A stretch of DNA of 53,174 nt from Paenibacillus validus NBRC 15382 (GCF_004000985.1 NZ_BIMH01000037.1:1-53174), one strand, 5' to 3'. Numbered from the stretch's first letter, positions 42,059-51,978 are shown. Notes: generated by a model not told the origin, from the letters alone. Program-made: numbers and translations.

Positions 42059-43105
42059 TTACCGGGAAGTGCCGAATTTGATCGGGTCGGCGGGCGCCGT
42101 CGACAACGACTTCAGGAAGCCGGTCGTCATTTGCAAATATGTTTTCTTATGAGCCCGATAGATCAATTCGTGTCCGTCGTCCTCAAGCAGCCACAAGGAC
42201 GAACCGGAATCTGCGCGCTGCTTGGTGAAGATGCCCTGGATCATTTCGTAGGGCGCCCTGACGTCTTTCTTGCTGTGGATGAAGAAGATCGGAATCGAAT
42301 AGGCGGTTTCTTTGACCTTCTGGTACGGAATTTGATTCAAGCTGACGCCGTTGATGATAGGAAAAAACATATGCACGAGCGATTGAGAAATTTTCGGCAC
42401 ATTAGCGGCTTGTTTCATATTGTGGTACAACGTTTCCGGCTCCAGCACGAACGTGCTGTCCAGGATCATGCCGTCGATATCTTTGGATTGCAGAGAAGCT
42501 TGCAGAGCCGTTCCGGCACCCATGGAGAATCCCCATATGTACACACGTTCGGCTCCCCGGTCTTTCGCATACTTTACGGCGCCAAGCAGCTCCTGCGATT
42601 CGCGCAGTCCGCCGGTGACGTTCCATTGAGGCTGCACGTACCCGTAATCGAACATCAGGACGCTATAGCCGAGCCGATGCGCTGCTTTGGCCAGGTCATA
42701 GAGGGGGACCCATATTTCTTCGCGGTTCCCGCCGTAGCCATGAGAGAAGACGATGGTTTGCCGCTGGATATCGGTGCCGGCCAGACGGCTGACCGCAGGT
42801 ATATACCAGCCGGAAAGCTCTGACGATTCGTTCAGGCTGGGGAACGTGACGTCTTCGTACGACGCGCCGAACGCCGCAGAAGGATTGGAGCTGAGCGGGT
42901 CGATATGCGGTCGCGCCAGCGTCCAAGCGATATAAGCATGAAACGCCATGCCTAGGCTGAACAACAGCAGTAGAACGGATAAGAGCGCAAGAAGCCAGCC
43001 TTTGCGGCGGCGGATATATGGCAATGATTTGGAAGCGATTTCAACACTGCCGGAATTTAGAGGTACTGGTGTGAAAGAGTCGGGTTTCAAGAGGTTCCCC
43101 CCCAT
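42059..43105 (-). CDS. Membrane-anchored alpha/beta hydrolase
   Basis: A 348-residue protein. One membrane anchor at about 36-60 (GWLLALLSVLLLLFSLGMAF) and an extracytoplasmic alpha/beta hydrolase domain from about 85. The oxyanion His-Gly is in TIVFSHGYGGNREE. The nucleophile elbow is GFSMGAG (Ser near 193), with the Asp in FIHSKKDVRAPYE and the catalytic His in LEDDGHELI. Similar to YtmA/Bem46-type serine hydrolases. The natural substrate is unknown. ATG 43105 is preceded by a GGGGGG stretch that is only a fair ribosome binding site. Confidence 0.85.
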   Translation of the reverse strand: MGGNLLKPDSFTPVPLNSGSVEIASKSLPYIRRRKGWLLALLSVLLLLFSLGMAFHAYIAWTLARPHIDPLSSNPSAAFGASYEDVTFPSLNESSELSGWYIPAVSRLAGTDIQRQTIVFSHGYGGNREEIWVPLYDLAKAAHRLGYSVLMFDYGYVQPQWNVTGGLRESQELLGAVKYAKDRGAERVYIWGFSMGAGTALQASLQSKDIDGMILDSTFVLEPETLYHNMKQAANVPKISQSLVHMFFPIINGVSLNQIPYQKVKETAYSIPIFFIHSKKDVRAPYEMIQGIFTKQRADSGSSLWLLEDDGHELIYRAHKKTYLQMTTGFLKSLSTAPADPIKFGTSR

Positions 43106-43284
43106 TTCTCGGAGATGACTGTTAGCAAAGCTGACAGGGATGGGCTGCGTAACCGGAGCTCCATACTTATATTTTTATATTAAGCTGGAGGCGTACATGT
43201 CGTCAATATTGCGCGAAAAATGTTAACATTCTGTAATCTTGCTGTAATAGAAAGAACCCAGTAGGAAAATATAAAAAGATGGGG

Positions 43285-43318
43285 TATAATAGATTTCAAC
43301 TAGTGAAACCGGTTTTCG
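43285..43318 (+). promoter_or_regulatory. Promoter -10 and candidate autoregulatory operator of the IclR gene
   Basis: TATAAT at 43285-43290. Just downstream, TTTCA-N5-TGAAA (43294-43308) and the palindrome AAACCGGTTT (43306-43315) follow one another. Dyads of this kind placed over the transcription start fit binding of an IclR-type dimer. The evidence is sequence only. Confidence 0.45.
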
Positions 43319-43333
43319 GGGAGTGGGAAATGG

Positions 43334-44077
43334 ATGGAAGATGGTAAATTAACGGTTCGCGCTGTAGAACGTGCGTTAGATATATTGCTTTGTTTTACCC
43401 AAGCGGAGGATTTAAGCCTAACGGAGATCGCCGGTCGGGTCGGGCTGCATAAAAGCACCGTGCATCGGCTGCTTGCCTCCCTGGAGGGGAAAGGCTTCGT
43501 TATCCGCGACCCCGCCTCCGAGCGGTATCGGCTCGGCTTCAGCATTTGGGAGCTGTCGGCGAATTTGACGCATAGCGACGACCCTGCGCTCATCCTGCTG
43601 CCGGAGATGGAGCGGCTTCGCGACCAGATCGGCGAGACGGTCAGCTTGTATGTCCGCGACGGCATGGAGCGTGTGCGTGTGCAGGCCGTGCAGAGCAATC
43701 AGGCGATCCGCCGTGTCGCGCCGATCGGAGCCCGCCTGCCGCTGTATGTCGGCGCGTCGAGCAAGATTCTCGTCGCCTTCGCCGAAAGCGACGAGCAGCA
43801 GGCGCTGCTGCGCCATCCGACATGGCCGCCTGCCGCGGCCTCCGAGTCGTATCTGCAGCAGCTGAGCGAAGTGCGCACACTCGGCTACGCCACGAGTGTG
43901 GAGGAGCGCGAGCCCGGCGCCGCCGCCGTATCCGCGCCAATCTTCGACCGCGCCCAGCGGCTGGTCGCCGCGCTGGCCGTATCCGGCCCCTCCAACCGGT
44001 TGACGGTGGAGAAGATGAAGGAGCAGGCGCCGCTTCTGATGGAAACCGCCCGGCGGATGGGGAAGATGCTGAAGTAA
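43334..44077 (+). CDS. IclR family transcription regulator
   Basis: A 247-residue regulator. The N-terminal winged helix-turn-helix reads SLTEIAGRVGLHKSTVHRLLA. The C-terminal effector domain (about 75-247) contains the IclR-type loop AIRRVAPIGARLPLYVGASSKILVAF and AAVSAPIFDRAQRLVAALAVSGP. IclR effectors are usually small carboxylic acids or sugar acids. The target is not visible from its neighbours, as the next gene encodes aconitase on the other strand. Part of its reading frame is unusually GC-rich. ATG 43334 follows GGGGAG. Confidence 0.9.
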   Translation: MEDGKLTVRAVERALDILLCFTQAEDLSLTEIAGRVGLHKSTVHRLLASLEGKGFVIRDPASERYRLGFSIWELSANLTHSDDPALILLPEMERLRDQIGETVSLYVRDGMERVRVQAVQSNQAIRRVAPIGARLPLYVGASSKILVAFAESDEQQALLRHPTWPPAAASESYLQQLSEVRTLGYATSVEEREPGAAAVSAPIFDRAQRLVAALAVSGPSNRLTVEKMKEQAPLLMETARRMGKMLK

Positions 44078-44130
44078 CTTGCGATAGCTTTCTGGCAGGG
44101 ATCGGAGCTCACGGCTCTATCCGTATAAAT

Positions 44131-44165
44131 AATAAAGAGGCAGCCCATCGGGCTGCCTCTTTATT
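44131..44165. terminator. Bidirectional terminator between the IclR gene and aconitase
   Basis: AATAAAGAGGCAGCCC (44131-44146) and GGGCTGCCTCTTTATT (44150-44165) form a perfect 16-bp stem with a 3-nt loop, A/T-rich at both ends. Confidence 0.93.
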
Positions 44166-44178
44166 TGCTAATGTCGTT

Positions 44179-46884
44179 TTACGCCATGATCTGACGCAAG
44201 ACGGTTTGCAGGATACCGCCGTTGCGGTAGTATTCCACGTCCACGTAGCTGTCCAGCCGAGCAAGCGTCTCGAAGCTGAACGTTGTACCGTCTTCACGCG
44301 TAGCGTTGACAGTTACTTTCTGACCCGGCTGCACATCGTTGGAGAGGCCCACGATGTCGAACGTTTCACGGCCGGTGATGCCAAGCGATTTCCAGCTTTG
44401 GCCTTCGACGAATTGCAGCGGCAGCACGCCCATACCGACGAGGTTGGAGCGGTGAATCCGCTCAAAGCTTTCGGCGATAACGGCTTTGATGCCCAAGAGG
44501 AACGTACCTTTAGCCGCCCAGTCGCGGGAGGAGCCGGTGCCGTACTCTTTGCCTGCAATAACGACAAGGTTCGTGCCTTGCTCTTGATATTTCATGGAAG
44601 CATCGTAGATCGACATGACTTCGCCTGTCGGCAAGTAAGTCGTTACGCCGCCCTCGGTGCCCGGAGCCACTTGGTTCCGAATCCGGATGTTCGCGAACGT
44701 ACCGCGCATCATCACTTCATGGTTACCGCGGCGGGAGCCGTACGAGTTGAAGTCTTCTTTCTTCACGCCGTGCTCGAGCAGGTATTTACCTGCCGGGCTG
44801 TCGACCTTGATGTTACCGGCCGGCGAGATGTGGTCCGTCGTAACGGAGTCGCCCATCAGCGCCAACGTTTTCGCGCCGCGGATATCGGCAATGTCGCTCA
44901 GCTCGGAGCTGAGATTCGTGAAGAACGGCGGGTTGGCGATGTACGTGGACTCATCCCAGGAGTACAGGTCGCCTTCCGGCACTTCGATCGCGTTGAAGCG
45001 CGGGTTGGAACGGAATACATCCGCATATTTTGCACGATACATCTCAGGGCTCATCGCGGATTTGATCGCTTCCTGAATTTCTTGCGAAGACGGCCAGATG
45101 TCTTTCAGGTAAACCGGCTCGTTCTTCTGATCGTAACCGATCGGCTCGTTCGCCAAGTCGATATTGACCGTACCGGCGATTGCGTAGGCAACGACGAGCG
45201 GCGGCGAAGCCAGGTAGTTGGCTTTCACTTGCGCGTGAACGCGGCCTTCAAAGTTCCGGTTACCGGACAATACGGCGGCTACCGTCATATCGTTGTCGGC
45301 GATCGCTTTGCTGACTTCGTCCGGAAGCGGACCGGAGTTCCCGATGCAAGTCGCGCAGCCGTAACCGGCAACGTGGAAGCCGAGCGCTTCGAGCGGCTCG
45401 ATCAAGCCCGCTTTGGTCAGGTACTCGGTGACAACCAAGGAGCCAGGCGTCAAGCTGCTTTTGACGTAGCCCGGTTTACGCAAACCAAGGGCTACCGCTT
45501 TCTTCGCAACGAGGCCGGCGCCGATCATTACGCTTGGGTTCGATGTATTGGTACAGGACGTGATAGCCGCAATGACGACGGCGCCTGTGCCCATTTTGCT
45601 GACTTCGCCGTTCGGATGAGGTACCTCGACGACTTCGCTGATTTTCTCGTCCGACAGGCCGTATCCGCCTTTGTCGATCGGTGTGCGGATGATGCTGTTG
45701 AACGATTCTTTCATGTTCGTCAATTCGACGCGGTCTTGCGGACGTTTCGGACCGGCAAGGCTCGGTACGACGGAAGCGAGATCAAGCTCGATCACGTCGC
45801 TGAATACCGGATCCGGCGTTGCGTCCGTGCGGAACATGCCTTGCGCTTTATAGTAAGCTTCGACCAATGCGATTTGGTTCTCGTCGCGGCCTGTGCTTCT
45901 CAAGTAGTTCAAGGATTCGGCGTCAACCGGGAAGAAACCGATGGTTGCGCCGTATTCCGGTGCCATGTTCGCAACGGTTGCGCGGTCGGCCAGGCTGATG
46001 TTGGACAAACCAGGGCCGTAGAACTCGACGAACTTGCCGACAACGCCTTTCTTGCGGAGCATTTGCGTGACGGTCAACGCAAGGTCGGTCGCCGTAGCGC
46101 CTTCTGCGAGCGTACCCGTCAATTTGAATCCGATAACTTCAGGCGTTATGAAGTACAGAGGTTGTCCGAGCATGCCGGCTTCGGCTTCGATACCGCCGAC
46201 GCCCCAACCTACGACACCAATGCCGTTGATCATCGTCGTATGTGAGTCTGTACCGACCAGGGAATCCGGATAAACGAACGTTTCGCCGTCAACCGTTTTG
46301 GTAGCGGCTACGGATGCCAAGTACTCCAAGTTGACTTGGTGAACGATCCCCGTATCCGGCGGAACCGCACGGAAGTTGTCGAACGCCGTTTGCGCCCAAC
46401 GCAGGAAACGGTAGCGTTCTTCATTGCGCTCGAACTCGATTTTTTCGTTGAATTCCAAAGCGTCTTTCGAACCGAAAGCATCAACCATAACGGAGTGGTC
46501 GATAACGAGATCTACCGGTACAAGCGGATTGATTCGTTTCGGGTCTCCGCCTGCGCGCTTCATTGTATCTCTCATAGCCGCAAGGTCAACGACAACCGGT
46601 ACGCCTGTAAAGTCCTGAAGCACGATACGTGCGGGAATGAACGGGATTTCTTTGTTGGCGTCGCGCTCCACGGCCCAGTTTGCGATTTGTTTAACGTGCT
46701 CGGACGTAATCGCTTTTCCGTCTAATTGACGAATAGCCGCTTCGAGAAGCACTTTAATGGAGAAAGGTAGGTTATTGATCTTGCCGTGGCCCTGCTCTTC
46801 AAACGCCGGCAAGCTGTAGTAGTTGTACGTTTGGCTGCCTACGTTCAGCTGCTTGCGGACCGAGTATTGGTCTTTGTTAGACAT
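44179..46884 (-). CDS. acnA: Aconitate hydratase
   Basis: Citric acid cycle enzyme converting citrate to isocitrate with a 4Fe-4S cluster. In Bacillus the same protein (CitB) also binds RNA when iron is low. 901 residues, standard for the AcnA/IRP type. Cluster cysteines appear in [19 protein letters not shown] and in [15 protein letters not shown]. The catalytic Ser is in [32 protein letters not shown] and the opening [18 protein letters not shown] are typical of the family. ATG 46884 follows AAGGAGGAAA. A dyad in the upstream region (46931-46951) may control it. Confidence 0.97.
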   Translation of the reverse strand: MSNKDQYSVRKQLNVGSQTYNYYSLPAFEEQGHGKINNLPFSIKVLLEAAIRQLDGKAITSEHVKQIANWAVERDANKEIPFIPARIVLQDFTGVPVVVDLAAMRDTMKRAGGDPKRINPLVPVDLVIDHSVMVDAFGSKDALEFNEKIEFERNEERYRFLRWAQTAFDNFRAVPPDTGIVHQVNLEYLASVAATKTVDGETFVYPDSLVGTDSHTTMINGIGVVGWGVGGIEAEAGMLGQPLYFITPEVIGFKLTGTLAEGATATDLALTVTQMLRKKGVVGKFVEFYGPGLSNISLADRATVANMAPEYGATIGFFPVDAESLNYLRSTGRDENQIALVEAYYKAQGMFRTDATPDPVFSDVIELDLASVVPSLAGPKRPQDRVELTNMKESFNSIIRTPIDKGGYGLSDEKISEVVEVPHPNGEVSKMGTGAVVIAAITSCTNTSNPSVMIGAGLVAKKAVALGLRKPGYVKSSLTPGSLVVTEYLTKAGLIEPLEALGFHVAGYGCATCIGNSGPLPDEVSKAIADNDMTVAAVLSGNRNFEGRVHAQVKANYLASPPLVVAYAIAGTVNIDLANEPIGYDQKNEPVYLKDIWPSSQEIQEAIKSAMSPEMYRAKYADVFRSNPRFNAIEVPEGDLYSWDESTYIANPPFFTNLSSELSDIADIRGAKTLALMGDSVTTDHISPAGNIKVDSPAGKYLLEHGVKKEDFNSYGSRRGNHEVMMRGTFANIRIRNQVAPGTEGGVTTYLPTGEVMSIYDASMKYQEQGTNLVVIAGKEYGTGSSRDWAAKGTFLLGIKAVIAESFERIHRSNLVGMGVLPLQFVEGQSWKSLGITGRETFDIVGLSNDVQPGQKVTVNATREDGTTFSFETLARLDSYVDVEYYRNGGILQTVLRQIMA

Positions 46885-46930
46885 GATGGCATTTCCTCCT
46901 TAAATCATCTTTAATAAAGCTGCGTGCGCT

Positions 46931-46951
46931 AAGTTTCACGTTATGAAACTT
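46931..46951. promoter_or_regulatory. Perfect dyad upstream of aconitase
   Basis: AAGTTTC-ACGTTAT-GAAACTT: 7-bp arms, 7-bp spacer, 47 bp before the aconitase start, followed by a third half-site-like AATTTCAC. The place fits a transcription-factor operator. In Bacillus, citB is controlled by CcpC and CodY, but this exact dyad is not the CcpC box I know, so the regulator is open. Confidence 0.5.
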
Positions 46952-47130
46952 AATTTCACAAATTAGCCTTGCTTACAGTATACATGCTGCGGCCCCTCTT
47001 CGTAAAGGTTGTTTTGAATCATTTTTGCTTGTTTCGAGGCATACGATGGGAATGAATGCTTACTTTCGGGTTCAACGATCATACGCTCGCCTTATCAAGT
47101 CTCTTCTATTAGGAAAGGGGTTTGGAAACC

Positions 47131-48153
47131 ATGTCTTGGAGAACGACCCTTTATGAATATGTACATCACCGGAATCAAATGGAACTTGATTATTCCGTCG
47201 ACCCGCTGCTTCCCTTCGTGCAGGACACCGCCTTCCTGCAACGGCAGCATATACAGCTGACCCGGCGCGCGGAAAGCGACCGCGACCGCAAGCTCGTTCC
47301 GGTTAAATGCGAGACGCGGCTCGTGATCGACCGGGTTTCGGAGCAGCCCGAGCACACGATTGCGGAAGTGACGCTGAAGCGAACACAGTTCGGGCGAATC
47401 CGGGAAACCGTTCATGAAGAGCGTCGTATCGAGAAGGAGCGCCTCATCCTGCTCGCCGATTCGGACGGCTGGTCGATCTCCAGGATCGAAGCTTTGCGGA
47501 CGGAGCAGGCTCTCCGTCTTCGTCCTGCGGCCCCTGGCGCGTGGCTTGAGGCCGAAGACGACGGCTCGTCCTTCGACTACATGCGCGCGCCTTCCGTTCC
47601 GTTTCTGAATCGCGATATGATCCCCGAATGGCCTAACGCCGTAGCGCGGGCCGTATATAATCGATATGCGGCGGCCTTTTATGCCGATTTATGGTGGGAC
47701 AAAGAGAACCCCGCTTTTTTGACGTTTGAAGTCGACTGCACCAATTATGTGTCTCAATGCCTCTTTGCAGGCGGAGCGCCTATGAACTATACTGGTAAAA
47801 GGGATTCGGGCTGGTGGTACAAAGGCCGTGCCGGCGGACAAGAGCTGTGGAGTTTCAGCTGGTCCGTCGCCAACAGCTTGCCTTTTTATTTGCTGACGAG
47901 CCGACGCGGTCTGCGCGGGCAAGAGGTTTTTGCTCCGCAGGACCTCGACATCGGCGATTGCATCAGCTATGACTGGGACGGCAACGGCCGATTCCAGCAC
48001 AGCACCGTCGTCACGGCTAAGGACGCGAACGGCATGCCGCTCGTCAACGCCCATACGATAAGCAGCAAGCACCGGTATTGGAGCTACACCGATTCCCATG
48101 CATGGACGGAACGAACGCGATATCGCTTCATCCATATTGCCGATTCGTTGTAG
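47131..48153 (+). CDS. Amidase_6-domain protein (NlpC/P60-like cysteine peptidase)
   Basis: A 340-residue protein without a signal peptide. I use ATG 47131, since TTG 47122 lies only 2 nt after the AGGAAAGGGG box. The first 165 residues are an unassigned alpha/beta region with many charged residues. The C-terminal amidase_6 domain, about 165-338, starts at YNRYAAAFYADLWWD and has the probable catalytic Cys in VDCTNYVSQCLF, the His in GRFQHSTVVT and a polar residue near NAHTISSKH. Proteins of this kind are often linked to sporulation or wall metabolism. With no export signal the site of action is open. ddl follows 128 nt later. Confidence 0.82.
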   Translation: MSWRTTLYEYVHHRNQMELDYSVDPLLPFVQDTAFLQRQHIQLTRRAESDRDRKLVPVKCETRLVIDRVSEQPEHTIAEVTLKRTQFGRIRETVHEERRIEKERLILLADSDGWSISRIEALRTEQALRLRPAAPGAWLEAEDDGSSFDYMRAPSVPFLNRDMIPEWPNAVARAVYNRYAAAFYADLWWDKENPAFLTFEVDCTNYVSQCLFAGGAPMNYTGKRDSGWWYKGRAGGQELWSFSWSVANSLPFYLLTSRRGLRGQEVFAPQDLDIGDCISYDWDGNGRFQHSTVVTAKDANGMPLVNAHTISSKHRYWSYTDSHAWTERTRYRFIHIADSL

Positions 48154-48281
48154 CCTTTGGAGACGAGACGTCCTACCTAGGTTTCGCTTTTATGCCGATG
48201 ACCATGCAAATTATTTATATTGAAACCCGTCATGATGGTTCCACTTACATCATTATTTAAAGATGCGATCCGGAGGTTCTT

Positions 48282-49418
48282 ATGAGCGACAAAATTCGAG
48301 TAGGCTTAATTTATGGGGGGAAATCGGGAGAGCATGAGGTATCCTTGCAAACCGCCCTTGCCGTCATCAAGGCGTTCGACCTGAATAAATATGAGGTCAC
48401 CCCCTTTTACATAACGAAAACCGGCGAATGGCGCGCCGGGACGCAACTAACGGGGCCGGTGGAAACGGTGCAGGCGCTTACGTTCGACGGTCCCTCCGCA
48501 TCGACCGGCGCTTTTGCGCTCCAGCCGATTTTCGGTTCGATTCAGCAGGCGCAAACCCGAACAACAGCGGCGACGGATACGGCCGGCCAAGCGGGTAAAC
48601 CGTTCGATGTCATTTTCCCGCTGCTTCATGGCACATTCGGCGAGGACGGCACGATTCAAGGATTGCTCGAAATGGCCAATATCGCCTATGTAGGAACCGG
48701 GGTGCTTGCTTCTTCCGTCGGTATGGACAAAGTGATGATGAAGCGTGTATTCGCGCAAGAGGGCTTGCCGCAGTGCGTGTTCCGTCATTTCACTAAGACG
48801 CAATGGGAGAAAGATAACGCCTTCTTCCTCATGGAGATCGAAGTGTCCATCGGGTACCCTTGCTTCGTGAAGCCGGCCAACCTGGGATCGAGCGTCGGGA
48901 TCAGCAAGGCGCGTACGCGCGAAGAGCTGATTGAAGCGGTCAACCTGGCGTTCCTTTACGACCGTAAAGTCATCGTAGAGGAGTTCATCAACGCCCGTGA
49001 AGTTGAGGTGGCGGTGCTCGGCAATGACGAACCGCAGGCTTCCGTCGTAGGAGAGATCGTATCCTCGAACGAATTTTATGATTATAAAGCCAAGTATATC
49101 GACGGCAAATCGTCGATGATTATTCCTGCCGAAATTCCACGGGAGACGTCGGACCAAATTCGCGAGCTGGCCATTCGCGCGTTCCTTTCCGTTGACGGTT
49201 CCGGTTTGTCGCGGGTCGACTTTTTCCTGCGCAAAGAAGATGGCGCGGTGTTCATTAATGAAATTAATACGATGCCAGGCTTTACCCCTTACAGTATGTA
49301 CCCGCTCTTGTGGCGGGAAAGCGGCAAGCCGTACGGCGAACTGCTGGACGATTTGATTCAGCTGGCGCTTCAGCGCCATGCCGACAAGCAGCGTCTTCAG
49401 TATTCGTTTGACGTCTAA
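48282..49418 (+). CDS. ddl: D-alanine-D-alanine ligase
   Basis: ATP-grasp enzyme making D-Ala-D-Ala for peptidoglycan. 378 residues. ATG 48282 follows GGAGG. IYGGKSGEHEVSLQTA binds the first substrate. FPLLHGTFGEDGTIQG, KPANLGSSVGISKA, EFINAREVEVAVLGND and INEINTMPGFTPYSMYP are family blocks, the last holding the Mg ligands. The YDYKAKY loop has the D-Ala-specific tyrosine, so a D-Ala-D-Lac (vancomycin-resistance type) ligase is unlikely. The extra 20 to 25 residues versus Bacillus fall in a loop near residue 90. Confidence 0.95.
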   Translation: MSDKIRVGLIYGGKSGEHEVSLQTALAVIKAFDLNKYEVTPFYITKTGEWRAGTQLTGPVETVQALTFDGPSASTGAFALQPIFGSIQQAQTRTTAATDTAGQAGKPFDVIFPLLHGTFGEDGTIQGLLEMANIAYVGTGVLASSVGMDKVMMKRVFAQEGLPQCVFRHFTKTQWEKDNAFFLMEIEVSIGYPCFVKPANLGSSVGISKARTREELIEAVNLAFLYDRKVIVEEFINAREVEVAVLGNDEPQASVVGEIVSSNEFYDYKAKYIDGKSSMIIPAEIPRETSDQIRELAIRAFLSVDGSGLSRVDFFLRKEDGAVFINEINTMPGFTPYSMYPLLWRESGKPYGELLDDLIQLALQRHADKQRLQYSFDV

Positions 49419-49498
49419 TTCCTCCGCACTTGCTTTCTGCCGAAAGCATCCATTATGCTTAGGCTACATGCAGGTATTAGGGCGAAAGGAGCGGACTA

Positions 49499-49822
49499 AT
49501 GGGTTTTCAAACCGAGTTCAATTCCGTATGCAAGTTCAAATCGGAGCAGGAACTGTACGAACTTCTGGAATACGGCCGAGGTAAAATGGTCAAAAGCGGC
49601 TTCCGCGTCTTTCCGACCGGCCAGAAGGTCATCGCGTATACGCCGGATAACCGGGCGATTGCCATTGTGAAGATCTTGGCCTCGATTGCGGAAATCAACT
49701 TTCAAGGCGAAGAAGTGACGCAAGTGGAGATGGAGCTTGTGCGCAAGCTGAACGATGAGGAAGCTCGCGTGCAGACGGCGCTCGCGCACGAAATGTTTTT
49801 CGGCTCCAGAGAGCAAGGATAA
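49499..49822 (+). CDS. Small cytoplasmic protein of unknown function
   Basis: A 107-residue protein, ATG 49499 after AAAGGAG. Mixed alpha/beta: KSEQELYELLEYGRGKMVK, then FRVFPTGQKVIAYTPDNRAIAIV, then a charged helix ending FFGSREQG. No Cys cluster, signal or membrane segment. It has a good ribosome binding site and a terminator just after its stop. I do not recognise a family. Confidence 0.75.
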   Translation: MGFQTEFNSVCKFKSEQELYELLEYGRGKMVKSGFRVFPTGQKVIAYTPDNRAIAIVKILASIAEINFQGEEVTQVEMELVRKLNDEEARVQTALAHEMFFGSREQG

Positions 49823-49829
49823 CTTTGGG

Positions 49830-49872
49830 AAACACCTCTTACCGGATCGGTAAAGGGGTGTTTAGTTTTTTT
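49830..49872 (+). terminator. Terminator after the small gene at 49499
   Basis: AAACACC (49830-49836) with GGTGTTT (49857-49863) and TTACCG with CGGTAA inside, followed by AG and seven T. Confidence 0.85.
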
Positions 49873-49924
49873 AACGCGGGCAACGTTGGGTAAGCTATAT
49901 TTCAAACAGGAGCGTGATACTGGC

Positions 49925-50923
49925 ATGTTAGTGCGTCTCGGCTATGTCGCCATGTCGGTGGCCGTCAAGAATGCCTCCCCGTCCAAAACGATGACCTACG
50001 CCAACTTCTCCAAACTGGATGATCGCGCAGCCGCCTTGCGCAAGCTGGAACGCATTGCCGGAGAGAACATTCAAAATACGCTGCGGTTGCTAAAGCATAA
50101 CAGGGCTCACGATATCGAGATGTACCGGTGCTCCTCCAAGCTCATTCCCCTGATTGGTCATGAGGAGCTCGGCGATTGGGACCCGATCGGTCGTCTTGCC
50201 GATAATTTCGCGGAAGTCGGCCGTTATGCGATTCGGCATGGAATGCGGATCAGTTTTCATCCGGATCACTTTACCGTGCTCAGTACGCCGCGCAAAGACG
50301 TGCTGCAAAAATCTTACGCCGATCTGGAGCGCCACGTACAAGTCTTGGAAGCGATGGGACTGGACGCCTCTGCTAAATGCAACATTCATATCGGCGGCAC
50401 CTACGGCAGCAAAGAAACAGCCGGGGGCCGTTTTATTCAAAATTTCGCCGCCATGTCCGAACGGATTCGCGAAAGAATTACGCTTGAGAACGACGACAAG
50501 ACCTTCAACGCGCTTGAAACCTTGGAGATTGCCGAAGCCGTTGGGGTGCCGATGGTGCTGGACATCCACCACGATCAAGTGAATCCTTGCGGCCAAGAGG
50601 CGAAGTCGCTGTGGCCGCGGATCAGGCAGACCTGGAGCGGCTGCAAAGCCCAGCGCGATCCCGAGTCGGCAGCTGAGCCTGAGGAGCTGCCCCCGAAGGT
50701 TCACATCTCCAGTCCGAGAAGCGAGACAGATCCGCGCGGCCATGCCGACTATATCGAAACTCCGGTACTGCTCGCTTTCCTCCGCGCCGTGGCCCCGGTC
50801 ACGCCGCGCCTCGATGTTATGCTGGAAGCGAAAATGAAAGACGACGCCCTGATGCAGCTCATGATTGCGGTGCGGGACGAGCCTGACGTAACCATTCGTA
50901 CGCAAGCCTCGTTTGAGCTTTAG
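49925..50923 (+). CDS. uvsE: UV DNA damage endonuclease
   Basis: Nicks DNA beside UV photoproducts. 332 residues. I start at ATG 49925 with AGGAGCG about 12 nt away, a slightly long gap. TIM-barrel motifs of the UvsE/UVDE family appear: LVRLGYVAMSV at the N-terminus, HGMRISFHPDHFTVL, NIHIGGTYGSKE, RITLENDDKTFN, VPMVLDIHHDQVNP and HADYIETPVLLAFL near the end. His, Asp and Glu of these motifs hold the metal ions. It complements the SplB-like and mutY genes in DNA repair. Confidence 0.93.
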   Translation: MLVRLGYVAMSVAVKNASPSKTMTYANFSKLDDRAAALRKLERIAGENIQNTLRLLKHNRAHDIEMYRCSSKLIPLIGHEELGDWDPIGRLADNFAEVGRYAIRHGMRISFHPDHFTVLSTPRKDVLQKSYADLERHVQVLEAMGLDASAKCNIHIGGTYGSKETAGGRFIQNFAAMSERIRERITLENDDKTFNALETLEIAEAVGVPMVLDIHHDQVNPCGQEAKSLWPRIRQTWSGCKAQRDPESAAEPEELPPKVHISSPRSETDPRGHADYIETPVLLAFLRAVAPVTPRLDVMLEAKMKDDALMQLMIAVRDEPDVTIRTQASFEL

Positions 50924-50951
50924 CGGCAGCATTTTCCGACAAAAAGCGCTC

Positions 50952-50980
50952 TTGAAATATTAGCTGAAATGAAGTACTTT
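50952..50980 (+). promoter_or_regulatory. Possible promoter of fabI
   Basis: TTGAAA (50952-50957), 17-nt spacer, TACTTT (50975-50980). The -10 is weak. I looked for a FapR operator and saw no convincing one. Confidence 0.35.
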
Positions 50981-51036
50981 GAGTAGGAAGAACGAGTACG
51001 AGCTTTATTTTTGGTGTAGAGAGGGGAACGGAATTT

Positions 51037-51804
51037 ATGAGTTTGGTTGCAGGGAAAAACATCGTCGTCATGGGAGTCGCCAACGACCGCAGCATCGCAT
51101 GGGCCATTGCCCAGTCCTTAGCCGCCCAAGGGGCAAATTTAGTGTTTACATATGAAAATGAACGGGTGGAGGAACGGGTACGCAAGCTGGCGGATACGAT
51201 TCCGAACGCCGTCATCATGCCTTGCAACGTCACCGTCGACGAAGATATCGACCGGCTGGCCGAGTCGCTGCGCGGCCAATTCGGCGTGCTGCACGGTATT
51301 GTACATAGCATCGCTTTTGCCAAAACGGAAGAACTGGAAGGCCTGTTCGTAGGCACGTCGCGTGAAGGCTTCGCACTGGCTCACGATATCAGTGCCTATT
51401 CGCTCGTAGCCGTCGCTCAAAGGCTTCATCCTCTGATGACCGAAGGTGGCAGCATTATGACCATGACGTACCTCGGCGCGGAGCGCGCGATGAAAAATTA
51501 CAACGTCATGGGCGTAGCCAAAGCGGCTCTTGAAGCCAGCGTACGTTATTTGGCGAGCGACCTCGGCCAGTTCAACATTCGCGTCAATGCGATTTCCGCC
51601 GGACCGATTCGGACGCTGGCAGCCAAGGGCATTAAGGATTTCAATTCCATCCTGCGTACCGTCGAGGAGAAAGCTCCGCTGCGCCGTACGACCGATGTGG
51701 CGGAAGTCGGAGATACCGCGTTGTTCTTGATGAGTCATCTGTCCCGCGGCATTACGGGCGAAGTGATTTATGTGGACAGCGGTTATCATATTGTTGGCGT
51801 ATAA
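51037..51804 (+). CDS. fabI: Enoyl-[acyl-carrier-protein] reductase (FabI type)
   Basis: Last reductive step of fatty-acid elongation, the target of triclosan. 255 residues. ATG 51037 follows AGAGAGGGGAA. The FabI-type short-chain reductase has the nucleotide-binding GKNIVVMGVANDRSIAWAIA and the catalytic pair Tyr155 and Lys162 in NYNVMGVAKA (Y-x6-K). RVNAISAGPIRTLAAKGI is the substrate-binding loop. Complete, closed by its own terminator. The acpS gene is 28 kb away. Confidence 0.96.
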   Translation: MSLVAGKNIVVMGVANDRSIAWAIAQSLAAQGANLVFTYENERVEERVRKLADTIPNAVIMPCNVTVDEDIDRLAESLRGQFGVLHGIVHSIAFAKTEELEGLFVGTSREGFALAHDISAYSLVAVAQRLHPLMTEGGSIMTMTYLGAERAMKNYNVMGVAKAALEASVRYLASDLGQFNIRVNAISAGPIRTLAAKGIKDFNSILRTVEEKAPLRRTTDVAEVGDTALFLMSHLSRGITGEVIYVDSGYHIVGV

Positions 51805-51824
51805 CCACCGATCAAGAACATGAC

Positions 51825-51860
51825 AACCATCCGTAGCGAGTGACGTCCCGGGTGGTTTTT
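51825..51860 (+). terminator. Terminator of fabI
   Basis: AACCATCCG (51825-51833) pairs with CGGGTGGTT (51849-51857), one G-T pair, followed by a T run. Confidence 0.75.
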
Positions 51861-51978
51861 CCATTTGTACACAATTCCTTAATGTTTAGGCGAAACGACG
51901 TAGCCTTTTGAACGTATTTTCTCTATACTGTACATATTAGCTTGGGCTACCCAACGAATTGCAAAGGAATGATGGTTC

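Noticed and set aside
43822..46245. 807-residue plus-strand open frame opposite aconitase
   Set aside because: Shadow frame caused by codon bias of acnA. It has no family motifs and is rich in Arg and Val/Phe of the antisense type.
50930..51036. FapR operator before fabI
   Set aside because: Only scattered AGTAC fragments. No match to the 17-bp inverted FapR site.
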